Numbered from the stretch's first letter, positions 1-6,938 are shown. The stretch: DNA of 10,750 nt from Candidatus Bathyarchaeota archaeon (GCA_026014905.1 JAOZHK010000125.1:1-10750), one strand, 5' to 3'. Numbers and translations: made by a program. The notes: generated by a model from the letters alone, not told the origin.

Positions 1-34
1 AAAAAACCAGAAATTTTTTTTAAATCTCTTAATA

Positions 35-211
35 TTAACGTGAAATAATCCCATTGAAATGATTATCAATAGGCAATATTGCCCTAGCATTGAAAACTTT
101 ATTTAAAAATATTAAAGAAGGGTTTAATAATCGTTTGGGACTTGTAAATTTCTTTAATATTTCATAGCCTTCTTTATTTTGTTCAGGTAATAATTGAAAA
201 GTCCTAAAAAA
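35..211 (-). pseudogene. Possible frameshifted ORF remnant, minus strand
   Basis: Reading the minus strand from 211 down to a TAA at 35-37 gives 58 sense codons with a natural-looking composition, for example FRTFQLLPEQNKEGYEILKK near the start and a tail NHFNGIISR. There is no start codon: the frame opens straight after a TAA at 212-214, next to an A6 run at 206-211. Removing one A from that run joins the frame to another open stretch upstream that reads NQSGVMIIF. Adding one A joins it to a stretch reading IWGDDNF. Either would fit a decayed gene or a homopolymer sequencing error. I do not recognise the family. It could equally be chance open sequence in AT-rich DNA. Confidence 0.25.
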
Positions 212-282
212 TTATCATCACCCCAGATTGATTTACAAATTCATTGCTCAAGGATAGTTGGAAATCAAATAGTATATTAACT

Positions 283-295
283 AAAAAAAAAAAAA
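283..295 (-). terminator. Poly-T tract downstream of the binding-protein gene
   Basis: On the minus strand this is an uninterrupted run of 13 T, about 50 bases past the TAA of the substrate-binding protein gene. Archaeal RNA polymerase terminates at T-rich tracts without needing a stem-loop, so this is the natural end point for that transcript. The only nearby hairpin (327-339) is not adjacent to the tract. The assignment rests on position and composition only. Confidence 0.5.
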
Positions 296-343
296 GACCG
301 ATTTACTCAGTCAAATTAATTATTTTGCTCCATAGGAGCGGAA

Positions 344-1582
344 TTAAGATTTGTGTTTATTAACGATTCTCCGTGATCTGCTTATCAATACCAACATCAC
401 ACCAAGCATTGTCGTTGTTGCTAACCCTATGTACAAAAGGGGGAATCCAGGTATCGGTTGGGCAGCTACTGTGGGGCAGTCTGTAGGTTCTTCCGGTCCA
501 GTTGATTGATCATCCCATATACGGGGGACTACGATTGAACCGTTTGCAATACCAGCTTTAGCATTATCAACTTGATCTTTCACTGACTGAGGGATTATAG
601 TATCATAATGATGGTAAGGATATAGGTAGTTACCAATGGGTAATTCCCAAGATGTTCCACCCAGATCTGATATGCCTGTTCCATTCTCGATTTCCTGTGC
701 GACTAAGTCCATCATGTGTGTTGTATTCATCCCAATACTAGTCATTGTGTTTAAAGGTGCTAAGCTATATTGATCAGCAACCGTTCCGATTACTGCAATA
801 TCGGCCTCTATGCAAGCAGCGATAACTCCTCTTCCGGTTGTATCAGCTACCTGGACAACAATATCAACATTTTTTGATTGTATCAGCGATGCAGTGATCT
901 GTTTACCAAGCGCAGCATCACCCCAATCACCAGCTACTCTACCATGCACGCAAGCGACATCGTTAACACTCTCAACGCCAGCTTTAAAAGCATAGAATTC
1001 CATTGACAGGTATTCATACCATTCTCCAAAAACTACACCCAAATTATCGGTTTCTGTCATCAATCCTGCGAGTACTCCAGCTAGGTAGTGACCTTCTGTC
1101 TGGAAAGCTGGATGAAGACCTACAGTATTATTTGGGCAAGGTGCGTATGGGTTAAGACCGGGTATCTGAACAAATAAGGTTTCATTGTATAGTTCCGCAA
1201 CTCCCGAGAAGTAGGAAGTTTCTATGAATTGACCTCCGACCATGAAAACCACATCATATCCGGCAGCACCGTAAGCACTAGCTACAGTATACTGATCGGG
1301 ATATGCTATTTGGCGTGAAATGCTTATATTCCAACCAAATTTAGCCTCCAACGCGTACATACCTTGTATTGCCACCCAAGAGAATCCCAGGTCGGTTTCA
1401 TCACCACCTATCATGAGAGCCGCCTTATATGGTGGTCCTATACTCATAGTAGGTGACTTAATTTGTAACTCGTCATTTGAGATCACGATTTTTCTTGGAA
1501 CCATTAGAAACATTGAAACTATAATTATAGTCGTTATGATGATTATGGAGAATCTCCACTTCTTATTCATTTTAAGGTTCAT
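344..1582 (-). CDS. BMP-family ABC transporter substrate-binding protein, C-terminally anchored
   Basis: A 412-aa solute receptor of the BMP/PnrA (Med) family, the type that feeds nucleosides, purine-like or ureide compounds to an ABC importer. Residues 12-29 are a hydrophobic signal or anchor segment with no nearby cysteine, so this is not a bacterial-type lipoprotein. The BMP fold follows: ALMIGG and DLGFSW at 55-69, GYDVVFMVGG at 108-117, HYLAGVLAGL at 165-174 and the ligand-pocket region QVADTTGRGV at 244-253. A Pro/Glu/Thr-rich spacer (about 355-378) leads to IPGFP (377-381), a membrane helix (about 382-400) and a basic tail, SRSRR. Six N-x-S/T sequons start at N85, N133, N151, N286, N300 and N347, as expected for an external archaeal glycoprotein. 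The start at 1582 is the first ATG after an in-frame stop; Met5 is an alternative, and neither has a clear Shine-Dalgarno. It diverges from the enzyme and permease genes and is the obvious partner of the two permeases and the ATPase downstream. Confidence 0.9.
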   Translation of the reverse strand: MNLKMNKKWRFSIIIITTIIIVSMFLMVPRKIVISNDELQIKSPTMSIGPPYKAALMIGGDETDLGFSWVAIQGMYALEAKFGWNISISRQIAYPDQYTVASAYGAAGYDVVFMVGGQFIETSYFSGVAELYNETLFVQIPGLNPYAPCPNNTVGLHPAFQTEGHYLAGVLAGLMTETDNLGVVFGEWYEYLSMEFYAFKAGVESVNDVACVHGRVAGDWGDAALGKQITASLIQSKNVDIVVQVADTTGRGVIAACIEADIAVIGTVADQYSLAPLNTMTSIGMNTTHMMDLVAQEIENGTGISDLGGTSWELPIGNYLYPYHHYDTIIPQSVKDQVDNAKAGIANGSIVVPRIWDDQSTGPEEPTDCPTVAAQPIPGFPLLYIGLATTTMLGVMLVLISRSRRIVNKHKS

Positions 1583-1620
1583 TTTTAATCTATCTATCCA
1601 TTTTTAATTTCATTTTTAAT
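1580..1620. repeat. Three copies of CATTTTTAAT
   Basis: The 10-mer CATTTTTAAT occurs exactly at 1580-1589, 1599-1608 and 1611-1620. On the minus strand it reads ATTAAAAATG, and the copy nearest the gene supplies the start codon of the substrate-binding protein. The spacings (19 and 12 bases) are irregular. It may be a protein-binding array or simply AT-rich slippage sequence. Confidence 0.4.
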
Positions 1621-1644
1621 AGATTATTTACTTAATACTTTATC

Positions 1645-1654
1645 ATTTATAAAT
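1645..1654. promoter_or_regulatory. Palindromic TATA-like box in the divergent intergenic region
   Basis: ATTTATAAAT is a perfect 10-base palindrome and matches the archaeal TATA consensus on both strands. On the plus strand, initiation 22-26 bases downstream would fall near 1676-1680, leaving a leader of about 45-50 bases before the DUF1116 gene. On the minus strand the same spacing gives a start near 1620 and a leader of about 40 bases before the binding-protein gene. One element could therefore serve both genes. Three ATCATT copies (1642, 1653, 1660) surround it and could be operator half-sites. The assignment is by sequence and spacing only. Confidence 0.4.
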
Positions 1655-1724
1655 CATTGATCATTTCTTGTGAATATTGTAAAATAGTTAATAAAATCAC
1701 AATTAATAGGATTACTGATTTGAA

Positions 1725-2975
1725 ATGACAAATTCGATAAGTTCCAAAATTGAAGAAGCGAATGAAGAGGCAGTCAAGAGGATACTATCAGCTGAATGTA
1801 ACCTCGTCGATATTGAACCTGCAGGTAAAATTATACCCGGTTTTAAGAGAGATTTATTTACACACGCCGGACCACCAATTGAGTGGGAGAGGATGTGTCA
1901 TACACAGAAATATGCAATTACAAATCTGATAAGATATGAAGGATTAGCTGACACACCTGAAAAAGCTGCACGGCTAGCTGAAACCGGAGAAGTTATAATC
2001 GAACCCAACCACAACTACGATGCAGTTAGCGGAATGTGCGGAGCTACATCGGCATCCCTTCCAGTTCTCGTTGTTAAGAATCCGGTACATGGTAACACTT
2101 CTTATTGCCTTCAACAAACAAGTTTGACAGCTTTCGGTAATAAGTATGAGACAATCAGCGAGCTTGATTTTGTACGAAATACACTTGCACCAGTATTGAA
2201 AGCAACTATCAAAGAAGCTGGAGGGATTAACCTTAAAGAAATACTTGCAACCGGCATACAGATGGGTGATGAGCTTCATGGCAAGTTAGATGGTACTAGG
2301 AGTGTCTTTGTGAGTGGTCTTCTACCACATATTGTGAAGACAGATTTCGATAAAGATACCCTTGCTCAAGTTGGGGAGTACTTCATCACCAACCAAGGAC
2401 GCTGGTACGGAGGAAACTTGATGATGGCATCCTGTAAGGCAATGATGGATACCGCCAAGAACATCGAGTACAGTACAATAGTAACTGCAATGTCCAGAAA
2501 TGGAGTGGAATTTGGTATTCAAGTCAGCGGACTTGGGAATGAATGGTTCACTGGGCCTGCGGGGACGATAACTGGGTATACCTTCCCTGGATATCGACAG
2601 GAAGACTCTACATTAGACCTTGGAGATAGTGCTATCTCAGAATCGAGAGGTTTTGGAGGATTAGCAGCACCAGCAGCGCCTGGTCACGCAAGATTCATAG
2701 GAAGGGATTTCAAAGATGCTATTGAGCGCACTAAACAGATGTATGAAATCACCCAAACAGAGGACTCACTATTTCAGATCCCTTACCTTGACTTCATAGG
2801 TGTTCCTGTGGGGATTGATATAAGAAAGGTCGTTGAAACAGGAATTTTACCCATTATAAATACTGGGATGGCTCACAAGGACGGTGGCCACCCTATGATC
2901 GGAGGGGGTAGGGCTGATGCTCCAATGGAATGTTTTAAAGGAGCTTTTGTCGCCTTTGCTAAGAAGTACACATAG
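1725..2975 (+). CDS. allG: DUF1116 protein, oxamate carbamoyltransferase subunit AllG (YlbE)
   Basis: A 416-aa cytoplasmic protein of the DUF1116 family, the same length as E. coli YlbE/AllG (about 419 aa from memory). In E. coli, AllG works with AllF and AllH to split oxalurate with phosphate into oxamate and carbamoyl phosphate. Family motifs run in order along the protein: FTHAGPPIEWERM (45-57), a DAVSGMCGATSAS block (99-111), QMGDELHGK (179-187), TAMSRNG (254-260), VSGLGNEWFTGPA (267-279), LGDSAISES (299-307) and, near the C-terminus, GIDIRKVVETG plus INTGMAHKDGG (363-388). It has no extra N-terminal domain. The ATG at 1725 is preceded only by a weak purine stretch (AGGA), so the leader may be decoded without a strong ribosome site. 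It is the first gene of the plus-strand series; the permease follows 38-113 bases later, depending on the true permease start. Family assignment is firm. The exact substrate is inferred from E. coli. Confidence 0.92.
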   Translation: MTNSISSKIEEANEEAVKRILSAECNLVDIEPAGKIIPGFKRDLFTHAGPPIEWERMCHTQKYAITNLIRYEGLADTPEKAARLAETGEVIIEPNHNYDAVSGMCGATSASLPVLVVKNPVHGNTSYCLQQTSLTAFGNKYETISELDFVRNTLAPVLKATIKEAGGINLKEILATGIQMGDELHGKLDGTRSVFVSGLLPHIVKTDFDKDTLAQVGEYFITNQGRWYGGNLMMASCKAMMDTAKNIEYSTIVTAMSRNGVEFGIQVSGLGNEWFTGPAGTITGYTFPGYRQEDSTLDLGDSAISESRGFGGLAAPAAPGHARFIGRDFKDAIERTKQMYEITQTEDSLFQIPYLDFIGVPVGIDIRKVVETGILPIINTGMAHKDGGHPMIGGGRADAPMECFKGAFVAFAKKYT

Positions 2976-3013
2976 TAAAACAACGATTATGAGTACAAAA
3001 TGGTTGATTTTAT

Positions 3014-3088
3014 ATGGTGAAGGAACTTCAATATAAAAAAATAAAAATTGAAAAGAAATATTGAAATTACCTATCTTATCCAATTGGA
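3014..3088 (+). other. In-frame upstream extension of permease 1, interrupted by TGA
   Basis: In the same frame as permease 1, an ATG at 3014 opens a short basic peptide, MVKELQYKKIKIEKKY, then a TGA at 3062-3064, then NYLSYPIG leading straight into the first membrane helix. A short basic cytoplasmic N-terminus followed by a helix is the normal layout for this permease family, so the segment looks like the real beginning of the gene broken by one stop codon. TGA ends other genes in this window (at 4255, 5175 and 6938), so general recoding of TGA is unlikely. A nonsense mutation, a base-call error or readthrough would each explain it. A TATA-like ATATAAAA at 3031-3038 is the competing explanation, because it could start a short transcript for the downstream TTG. 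Confidence 0.4.
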
Positions 3089-4255
3089 TTGTTTTTGGCC
3101 ATACTTGTCTTCATTATCACCCTCTGGGCGTTGGGCTACGATCCTATCAGCGCTTTAGTATCAATACCTATCGGTGCATTTGGTAATCCCAATAGTCTTA
3201 GTGAAACGCTACTCCGTTTTATTCCACTACTACTGACCGCAATGTCTTTCTTGATTGCTCTCAAAGCTCGATTCATGAATTTAGGTGTCGAGGGGCAGCT
3301 CTACATTGGTGCGCTTTTAGGTTATTTGGTTGGTGCTAGGATGGAAATAGTACCTAGCTTTATCGCAATACCATTGATATTTATTGCAGGTTTCATAGGA
3401 GGTGTTTTATGGTTAGCAATCCCACTTATCATGAAGACCAAGCTGAGAGTTAACGAAATATTTCCAACTGTCGTTATGAACTTCATTGCGATGTTTGTAA
3501 TCGCTTGGCTCACTATTGGGCCACTCAAGGATCCAAGTTCGTTCAATCCAAGAACACCTTTCCTACCAAAGTCAACTTGGATGCCTTTGATAGATCTAAT
3601 ATTTCTCTCTTATGTTTTCATATCTTTATTTGGATTAGCAGTTGTAATTAAGATTTATCTTAAATGGAAAGAAAGAAAAGTGCATAATACATTATATATA
3701 GCATTAGTTTTTACATTTCTTACTCTTACAATTATTACTTTGAGCATAGGGTTAATAATGGCAATAATCATTGGAGAGAACAGCGTATACAGGCTTCATA
3801 TAGGTGTCTTTATAGTTGTCATTATAGCTTTGATTATCTATATAATTCTGTATAAAACAACAATTGGATATAAAATTAGAGCTGTTGGACAAAATCCAAG
3901 GGTTTCCAAACATGGAGGGGTTAACGTAAATAGGGTTGTGATTACTGCAGGACTTCTAAGTGGTGGAATAGCTGGAATAGCAGGGATAATGGAAGTATTT
4001 GGTGTACATCATTACTTGATTAGGGGTTTTTCTCCTGGTTTTGGCTATCAAGGAATAGCAGTAGCAGCTTTGGGAATCTTTCAACCTATTGCTGTAATTT
4101 TTGCGGCTTTCTTCTTTGCAGTTCTACAAGTCGGAGGGGAATCAATGCAGCGGGGGGCAGGAATCCCCGTTGATATCATTTTCATCATGCAGGCAGTGCT
4201 AGTACTCACTGTATTGATAGTTAAAAAATGGATGACTACGAGGAAAACATCATGA
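3089..4255 (+). CDS. BMP-type ABC transporter permease 1
   Basis: A multi-span membrane protein of the permease family paired with BMP receptors (YufP/NupB type); it forms half of the import channel. Family landmarks are GYDPISAL (16-23), NLGVEGQLYIGALLGYLVGA (64-83), the cytoplasmic loop RAVGQNPRVSKHGGVNV (264-280) that contacts the ATPase, and GFGYQGIAVAALG (317-329). The 388-aa frame must start at a TTG (3089) with no convincing Shine-Dalgarno. That places the first helix at the very N-terminus and removes the usual basic leader, which is present upstream but separated by a TGA at 3062-3064. Residues about 169-229 are an insertion that family members normally lack, adding two hydrophobic segments around a charged YLKWKERK loop. 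It overlaps permease 2 by four bases (ATGA), so the two are translationally coupled. Family assignment is firm; the start is uncertain. Confidence 0.87.
   Translation: MFLAILVFIITLWALGYDPISALVSIPIGAFGNPNSLSETLLRFIPLLLTAMSFLIALKARFMNLGVEGQLYIGALLGYLVGARMEIVPSFIAIPLIFIAGFIGGVLWLAIPLIMKTKLRVNEIFPTVVMNFIAMFVIAWLTIGPLKDPSSFNPRTPFLPKSTWMPLIDLIFLSYVFISLFGLAVVIKIYLKWKERKVHNTLYIALVFTFLTLTIITLSIGLIMAIIIGENSVYRLHIGVFIVVIIALIIYIILYKTTIGYKIRAVGQNPRVSKHGGVNVNRVVITAGLLSGGIAGIAGIMEVFGVHHYLIRGFSPGFGYQGIAVAALGIFQPIAVIFAAFFFAVLQVGGESMQRGAGIPVDIIFIMQAVLVLTVLIVKKWMTTRKTS
4240..4244 (+). promoter_or_regulatory. Shine-Dalgarno that sets the permease 2 start
   Basis: GAGGA lies seven bases before the ATG at 4252, inside the end of permease 1. 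The longer frame from the ATG at 4228 has no comparable site and would overlap permease 1 by 28 bases. The site therefore favours 4252 as the start, giving the common ATGA stop/start overlap. Confidence 0.65.
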
Positions 4256-5175
4256 TAATTGAACTTTTCACATCGATCCTTGCAGGAGGCATTGTACTCG
4301 CAGTTACTATTCTTTTTGTTTCCATTGGCGAAGTTTATAATGAGCGAGCAGGTGTAATTAATTTAGGGCTCGAGGCAATAATCACACTCTCTGCTTTCGT
4401 CGGTTTATGGGTAACTTTCGAAACTGGGGATTTCTTATTAGGCACAATTGCAGCTATTGTTACGGGTGCAGGTGTTGGATTGATTCATAGCTTTACCTGT
4501 GTCAAAATGAGAGTCAATCAATTGATAGCTGGATTACTAATCCTAACCTTAGTTGGGGGTTTAGCTAACTTTCTTTACAATATTGTCCTTCAAACAACAG
4601 TTCCAATTGTCACTCCCCTACCCTCTATTGATATCCCTTTTCTGAGCGATATTCCTGTGCTTGGGGAGATTTTATTTCAACATAATGCATTTGTCTATCT
4701 CGCCTACTTCCTAGCGATTGTTTTCGGGTTGATCCTATACAAAACCAAGTGGGGTCTCAAAATTAGAGCGGTTGGAGAGAATCCTGAAGCGTGTGATGCG
4801 GCTGGTATTAATGTTAACCTGATTAGACATCTTTGTGACATTTTTAGCGGGGCAATGGCAGGATTGGCTGGTGCATTTATGTCATTGGGATATTTAGGGC
4901 TCTATGATAGCGGTATTGCAGGAGGACGTGGCTGGATCGCCATCATTGTTGTAATTTTTTCACGCTGGAGTCCATTCAGAGCCATTTTGGGTAGTCTGAT
5001 ATTTGGTATAGGATATTCTGTAGCGGCTACTCTAATAGGCGGGGGTTATGTCCCAAGCAATTGGAACTACTTAATCTTGATTATGCCCTATCTTATAGCC
5101 TTAGTAGTAATTGTACTATTTAGAGGGACAACAAAAGCTCCATCTGCACTAACCGTCCCGTATTGGAGAAAATGA
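4252..5175 (+). CDS. BMP-type ABC transporter permease 2
   Basis: The second membrane subunit of the importer (YufQ/NupC type), 307 aa from the ATG at 4252. An upstream in-frame ATG at 4228 would add eight residues, but 4252 has the GAGGA ribosome site and the ATGA overlap with permease 1, and it gives the usual N-terminus, MIIELFTSIL. Landmarks are GEVYNERAGVINLGLE (26-41), the coupling loop RAVGENPEACDAAGINV (172-188), GRGWIAI (225-231) and the typical short tail APSALTVPYWRK at the C-terminus. About eight to ten hydrophobic segments are visible. Length and motifs are complete, with no insertion like the one in permease 1. It ends 12 bases before fdrA, whose ribosome site overlaps its stop codon, so transport and enzyme genes are closely linked. 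Confidence 0.92.
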   Translation: MIIELFTSILAGGIVLAVTILFVSIGEVYNERAGVINLGLEAIITLSAFVGLWVTFETGDFLLGTIAAIVTGAGVGLIHSFTCVKMRVNQLIAGLLILTLVGGLANFLYNIVLQTTVPIVTPLPSIDIPFLSDIPVLGEILFQHNAFVYLAYFLAIVFGLILYKTKWGLKIRAVGENPEACDAAGINVNLIRHLCDIFSGAMAGLAGAFMSLGYLGLYDSGIAGGRGWIAIIVVIFSRWSPFRAILGSLIFGIGYSVAATLIGGGYVPSNWNYLILIMPYLIALVVIVLFRGTTKAPSALTVPYWRK

Positions 5176-5179
5176 AGGT
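5174..5179 (+). promoter_or_regulatory. Shine-Dalgarno of fdrA
   Basis: GAAGGT overlaps the TGA stop of permease 2 (5173-5175) and lies eight bases before the fdrA ATG at 5188. It supports that start and suggests coupled translation of the two genes. Confidence 0.55.
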
Positions 5180-5187
5180 ATTATAAT

Positions 5188-6762
5188 ATGAATGTAACTG
5201 TAATTATTCGTAAAAACACGTATCGAGACTCTGTGATTCTAATGAAACTATCTAACAAAGTTGCTGAGCTCGATGGGGTGTTACAAGCTGGTGTTGTCAT
5301 GGGCACACCTACAAACAAAGAATTTCTGAAAGCCTTGAATCTTCTAACCGAAGATGCCAGACAGGCAAGTCCAAACGATCTAGTGATAGCTCTAGATACT
5401 CAAGATGAAAAGAGCATGGCTCATGCGCTCTCTGAAGTTGACAGGCTCCTTACAACTCGAGTTTCAAAAGATGAGACCAAAATCGTCCCCAAGACACTTG
5501 ATTCCGCACTTAGAGAGATGCCTGACGCAAATTTAGTTATTATTTCAGTACCGGGGATATATGCCAAAAGAGAAGCATCGAAAGCCCTTAGAAAAGGACT
5601 TAATGTCTTTATCTTCAGCAGTAATGTATCTCTTGAAGATGAATTAGAGCTCAAACATTTAGCTCTGGAAAAAGGTCTCTTGGTCATGGGTCCTGACTGT
5701 GGAACTGCAATTATCAATAATAAAGTCTTGGGCTTTGGAAATGTTGTTAATCAAGGGAATATTGGAATAGTAGCAGCAGCTGGAACAGGATTGCAACAGG
5801 TTTCCACTCTGATACATAATGAGGGTTTTGGTATATCCCAAGCAATTGGAACTGGTGGAAATGACCTCTCCAAAACTGTAGGAGGCATCATGATGATTGA
5901 AGGCATAAAGCGCCTAGAACATGATGATGAAACCAAAGTTATCGTTCTCATTTCTAAGCCACCCAATCAAGAGATTAGTGAAAGAGTACTAAAAATCGCA
6001 CGTCAATCAAAAAAGCCAGTAATAGTTAATTTTCTTGGTGGTGATATTGAAAGTCAAGGTTATACTGTTGTCAAAACATTAGAAGATGCAGCCACCACAG
6101 CTTGTGCTCTTGTTCAAGGAAAAAAGGTAATAAAAAATATATTAACGGCTTCAAGAGAAGAAATTCTTTCTTCCGCCCGATCTGAATGGGATGGATTAGC
6201 TGCTAATCAGAACTTCGTAAGGGGACTTTATTCAGGTGGAACTCTCTCCTATGAAGCGTTGATTCTTATGACACCTCTACTCGGAGAAATTTTATCCAAT
6301 TCACCACTGAAACCTCATCTGAAGCTAGGAGATTCAACTTTAAGCAAGAACCATACTTGTGTGGACATGGGTGCGGAAGAATTCGTAATTGGTAGACCTC
6401 ACCCAATGATTGATTACACACTCCGTAATTTAAGAATAATCAAAGAAGGAAATGATCCTGAGACAGCTGTTATTCTCTTGGATGTTGTTCTAGGATATGG
6501 GTCTCATGATAACCCAGCAGCCGAACTCATGTCACCCATACAAGAAGCAAAAGCCAATGCTGAACGTAACGGGAGGTACTTGTCGGTCGTGGCTTCCATC
6601 GTGGGTACATCCCTTGATCATCAAAACTTTGATAGACAATATAAGCTTCTGGAGGATGTAGGTGTGATACTTATGCCTAATAACGCACAAGCAGCCAGAA
6701 TGGCAGCATTAATTGCGACTAGAGGTGCTATACAAGATAAACTTTTTGATGAGGTGATCTAA
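5188..6762 (+). CDS. fdrA: FdrA-family protein, oxamate carbamoyltransferase subunit AllF (main part)
   Basis: A 524-aa protein of the FdrA family, which is related to the acyl-CoA synthetase/succinyl-CoA ligase alpha fold. In E. coli, FdrA (AllF) works with AllG and AllH in phosphorolysis of oxalurate to oxamate and carbamoyl phosphate. Visible landmarks are a nucleotide/CoA-ligase-like first half with VMGPDCGTAI (166-175), a glycine-rich GIVAAAGTG segment (193-201), RGLYSGGTLSYEAL (345-358), GRPHPMID (402-409) and DVVLGYGSHDNPA (432-444). E. coli FdrA is about 555 aa and ends in a small domain with an INIGL...AGG pattern. That tail is absent here and is encoded by the next frame, which starts at the last base of this stop codon (TAATG). 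The start at 5188 has a good ribosome site, GAAGGT. It sits between permease 2 and the small gene. Family assignment is firm. Confidence 0.92.
   Translation: MNVTVIIRKNTYRDSVILMKLSNKVAELDGVLQAGVVMGTPTNKEFLKALNLLTEDARQASPNDLVIALDTQDEKSMAHALSEVDRLLTTRVSKDETKIVPKTLDSALREMPDANLVIISVPGIYAKREASKALRKGLNVFIFSSNVSLEDELELKHLALEKGLLVMGPDCGTAIINNKVLGFGNVVNQGNIGIVAAAGTGLQQVSTLIHNEGFGISQAIGTGGNDLSKTVGGIMMIEGIKRLEHDDETKVIVLISKPPNQEISERVLKIARQSKKPVIVNFLGGDIESQGYTVVKTLEDAATTACALVQGKKVIKNILTASREEILSSARSEWDGLAANQNFVRGLYSGGTLSYEALILMTPLLGEILSNSPLKPHLKLGDSTLSKNHTCVDMGAEEFVIGRPHPMIDYTLRNLRIIKEGNDPETAVILLDVVLGYGSHDNPAAELMSPIQEAKANAERNGRYLSVVASIVGTSLDHQNFDRQYKLLEDVGVILMPNNAQAARMAALIATRGAIQDKLFDEVI
6751..6759 (+). 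promoter_or_regulatory. Strong Shine-Dalgarno for the small gene, inside the end of fdrA
   Basis: GAGGTGATC complements the conserved 3' end of 16S rRNA and lies just before the stop/start junction TAATG. The same bases encode the last three residues of FdrA (EVI). It is the best ribosome site in the window and argues that the following 58-aa frame is a real, separately initiated gene. Confidence 0.75.
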
Positions 6763-6938
6763 TGACTGAAAAAGAAAAATTGTTTAGTAAGGAACTCAAG
6801 GTCATCAATATTGGAATCAAAATGTTTGCTGATGATTTGGAGAAACAGAATGTGGATGTAATCCACGTAAATTGGCGACCTCCTGCTGGAGGTGACCTTG
6901 ATATCCTTAAATTTTTAGAAAAATTGGAAGGAAGCTGA
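6762..6938 (+). CDS. Stand-alone FdrA C-terminal domain, 58 aa
   Basis: A small protein with a core ELKVINIGIKMFADDLEKQN followed by VDVIHVNWRPPAGGD and a helical end, ILKFLEKLEG. As I recall it, E. coli FdrA ends with the same pattern (INIGL, SF, a VVH..W segment, AGGN, then a LLERL-type helix). I therefore read this as the FdrA C-terminal domain encoded separately. Its ATG overlaps the last base of the fdrA stop codon and lies in a different frame. The strong ribosome site GAGGTGATC precedes it, so a reinitiated partner subunit is more likely than a sequencing frameshift. Carbamate kinase starts eight bases after its TGA. The likely role is to complete AllF within the AllFGH complex. From memory, some bacteria carry this domain on the neighbouring protein instead. 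Confidence 0.8.
   Translation: MTEKEKLFSKELKVINIGIKMFADDLEKQNVDVIHVNWRPPAGGDLDILKFLEKLEGS

Larger units (their letters stand above)
1..343. other. Gene-poor AT-rich flank with no intact gene
   Basis: This stretch downstream of the binding-protein gene contains no open frame that looks like a complete gene on either strand. It holds a start-less, protein-like minus-strand reading frame (38-211), a run of 13 A at 283-295, and a small perfect inverted repeat, GCTCC-ATA-GGAGC, at 327-339. The inverted repeat is followed by a T-run in neither direction, so it is not a classical intrinsic terminator. The rest is low-complexity AT-rich sequence. Confidence 0.5.

Noticed and set aside
327..339. GCTCC-ATA-GGAGC hairpin as an intrinsic terminator of the receptor gene
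   Set aside because: The stem is only five base pairs and no T-run follows directly on either strand. The 13-T tract at 283-295 is a better candidate for termination.
3062..3064. TGA read as selenocysteine or as a recoded Trp
   Set aside because: TGA clearly ends other genes here (4253-4255, 5173-5175, 6936-6938), and a membrane-entry position in a permease is an implausible site for selenocysteine. Mutation, error or a downstream start is simpler.
6760..6764. A sequencing frameshift that breaks a single fdrA gene
   Set aside because: The strong GAGGTGATC ribosome site placed just before the TAATG junction is what a deliberate second start looks like. I kept the split as real but left the error option in the finding.
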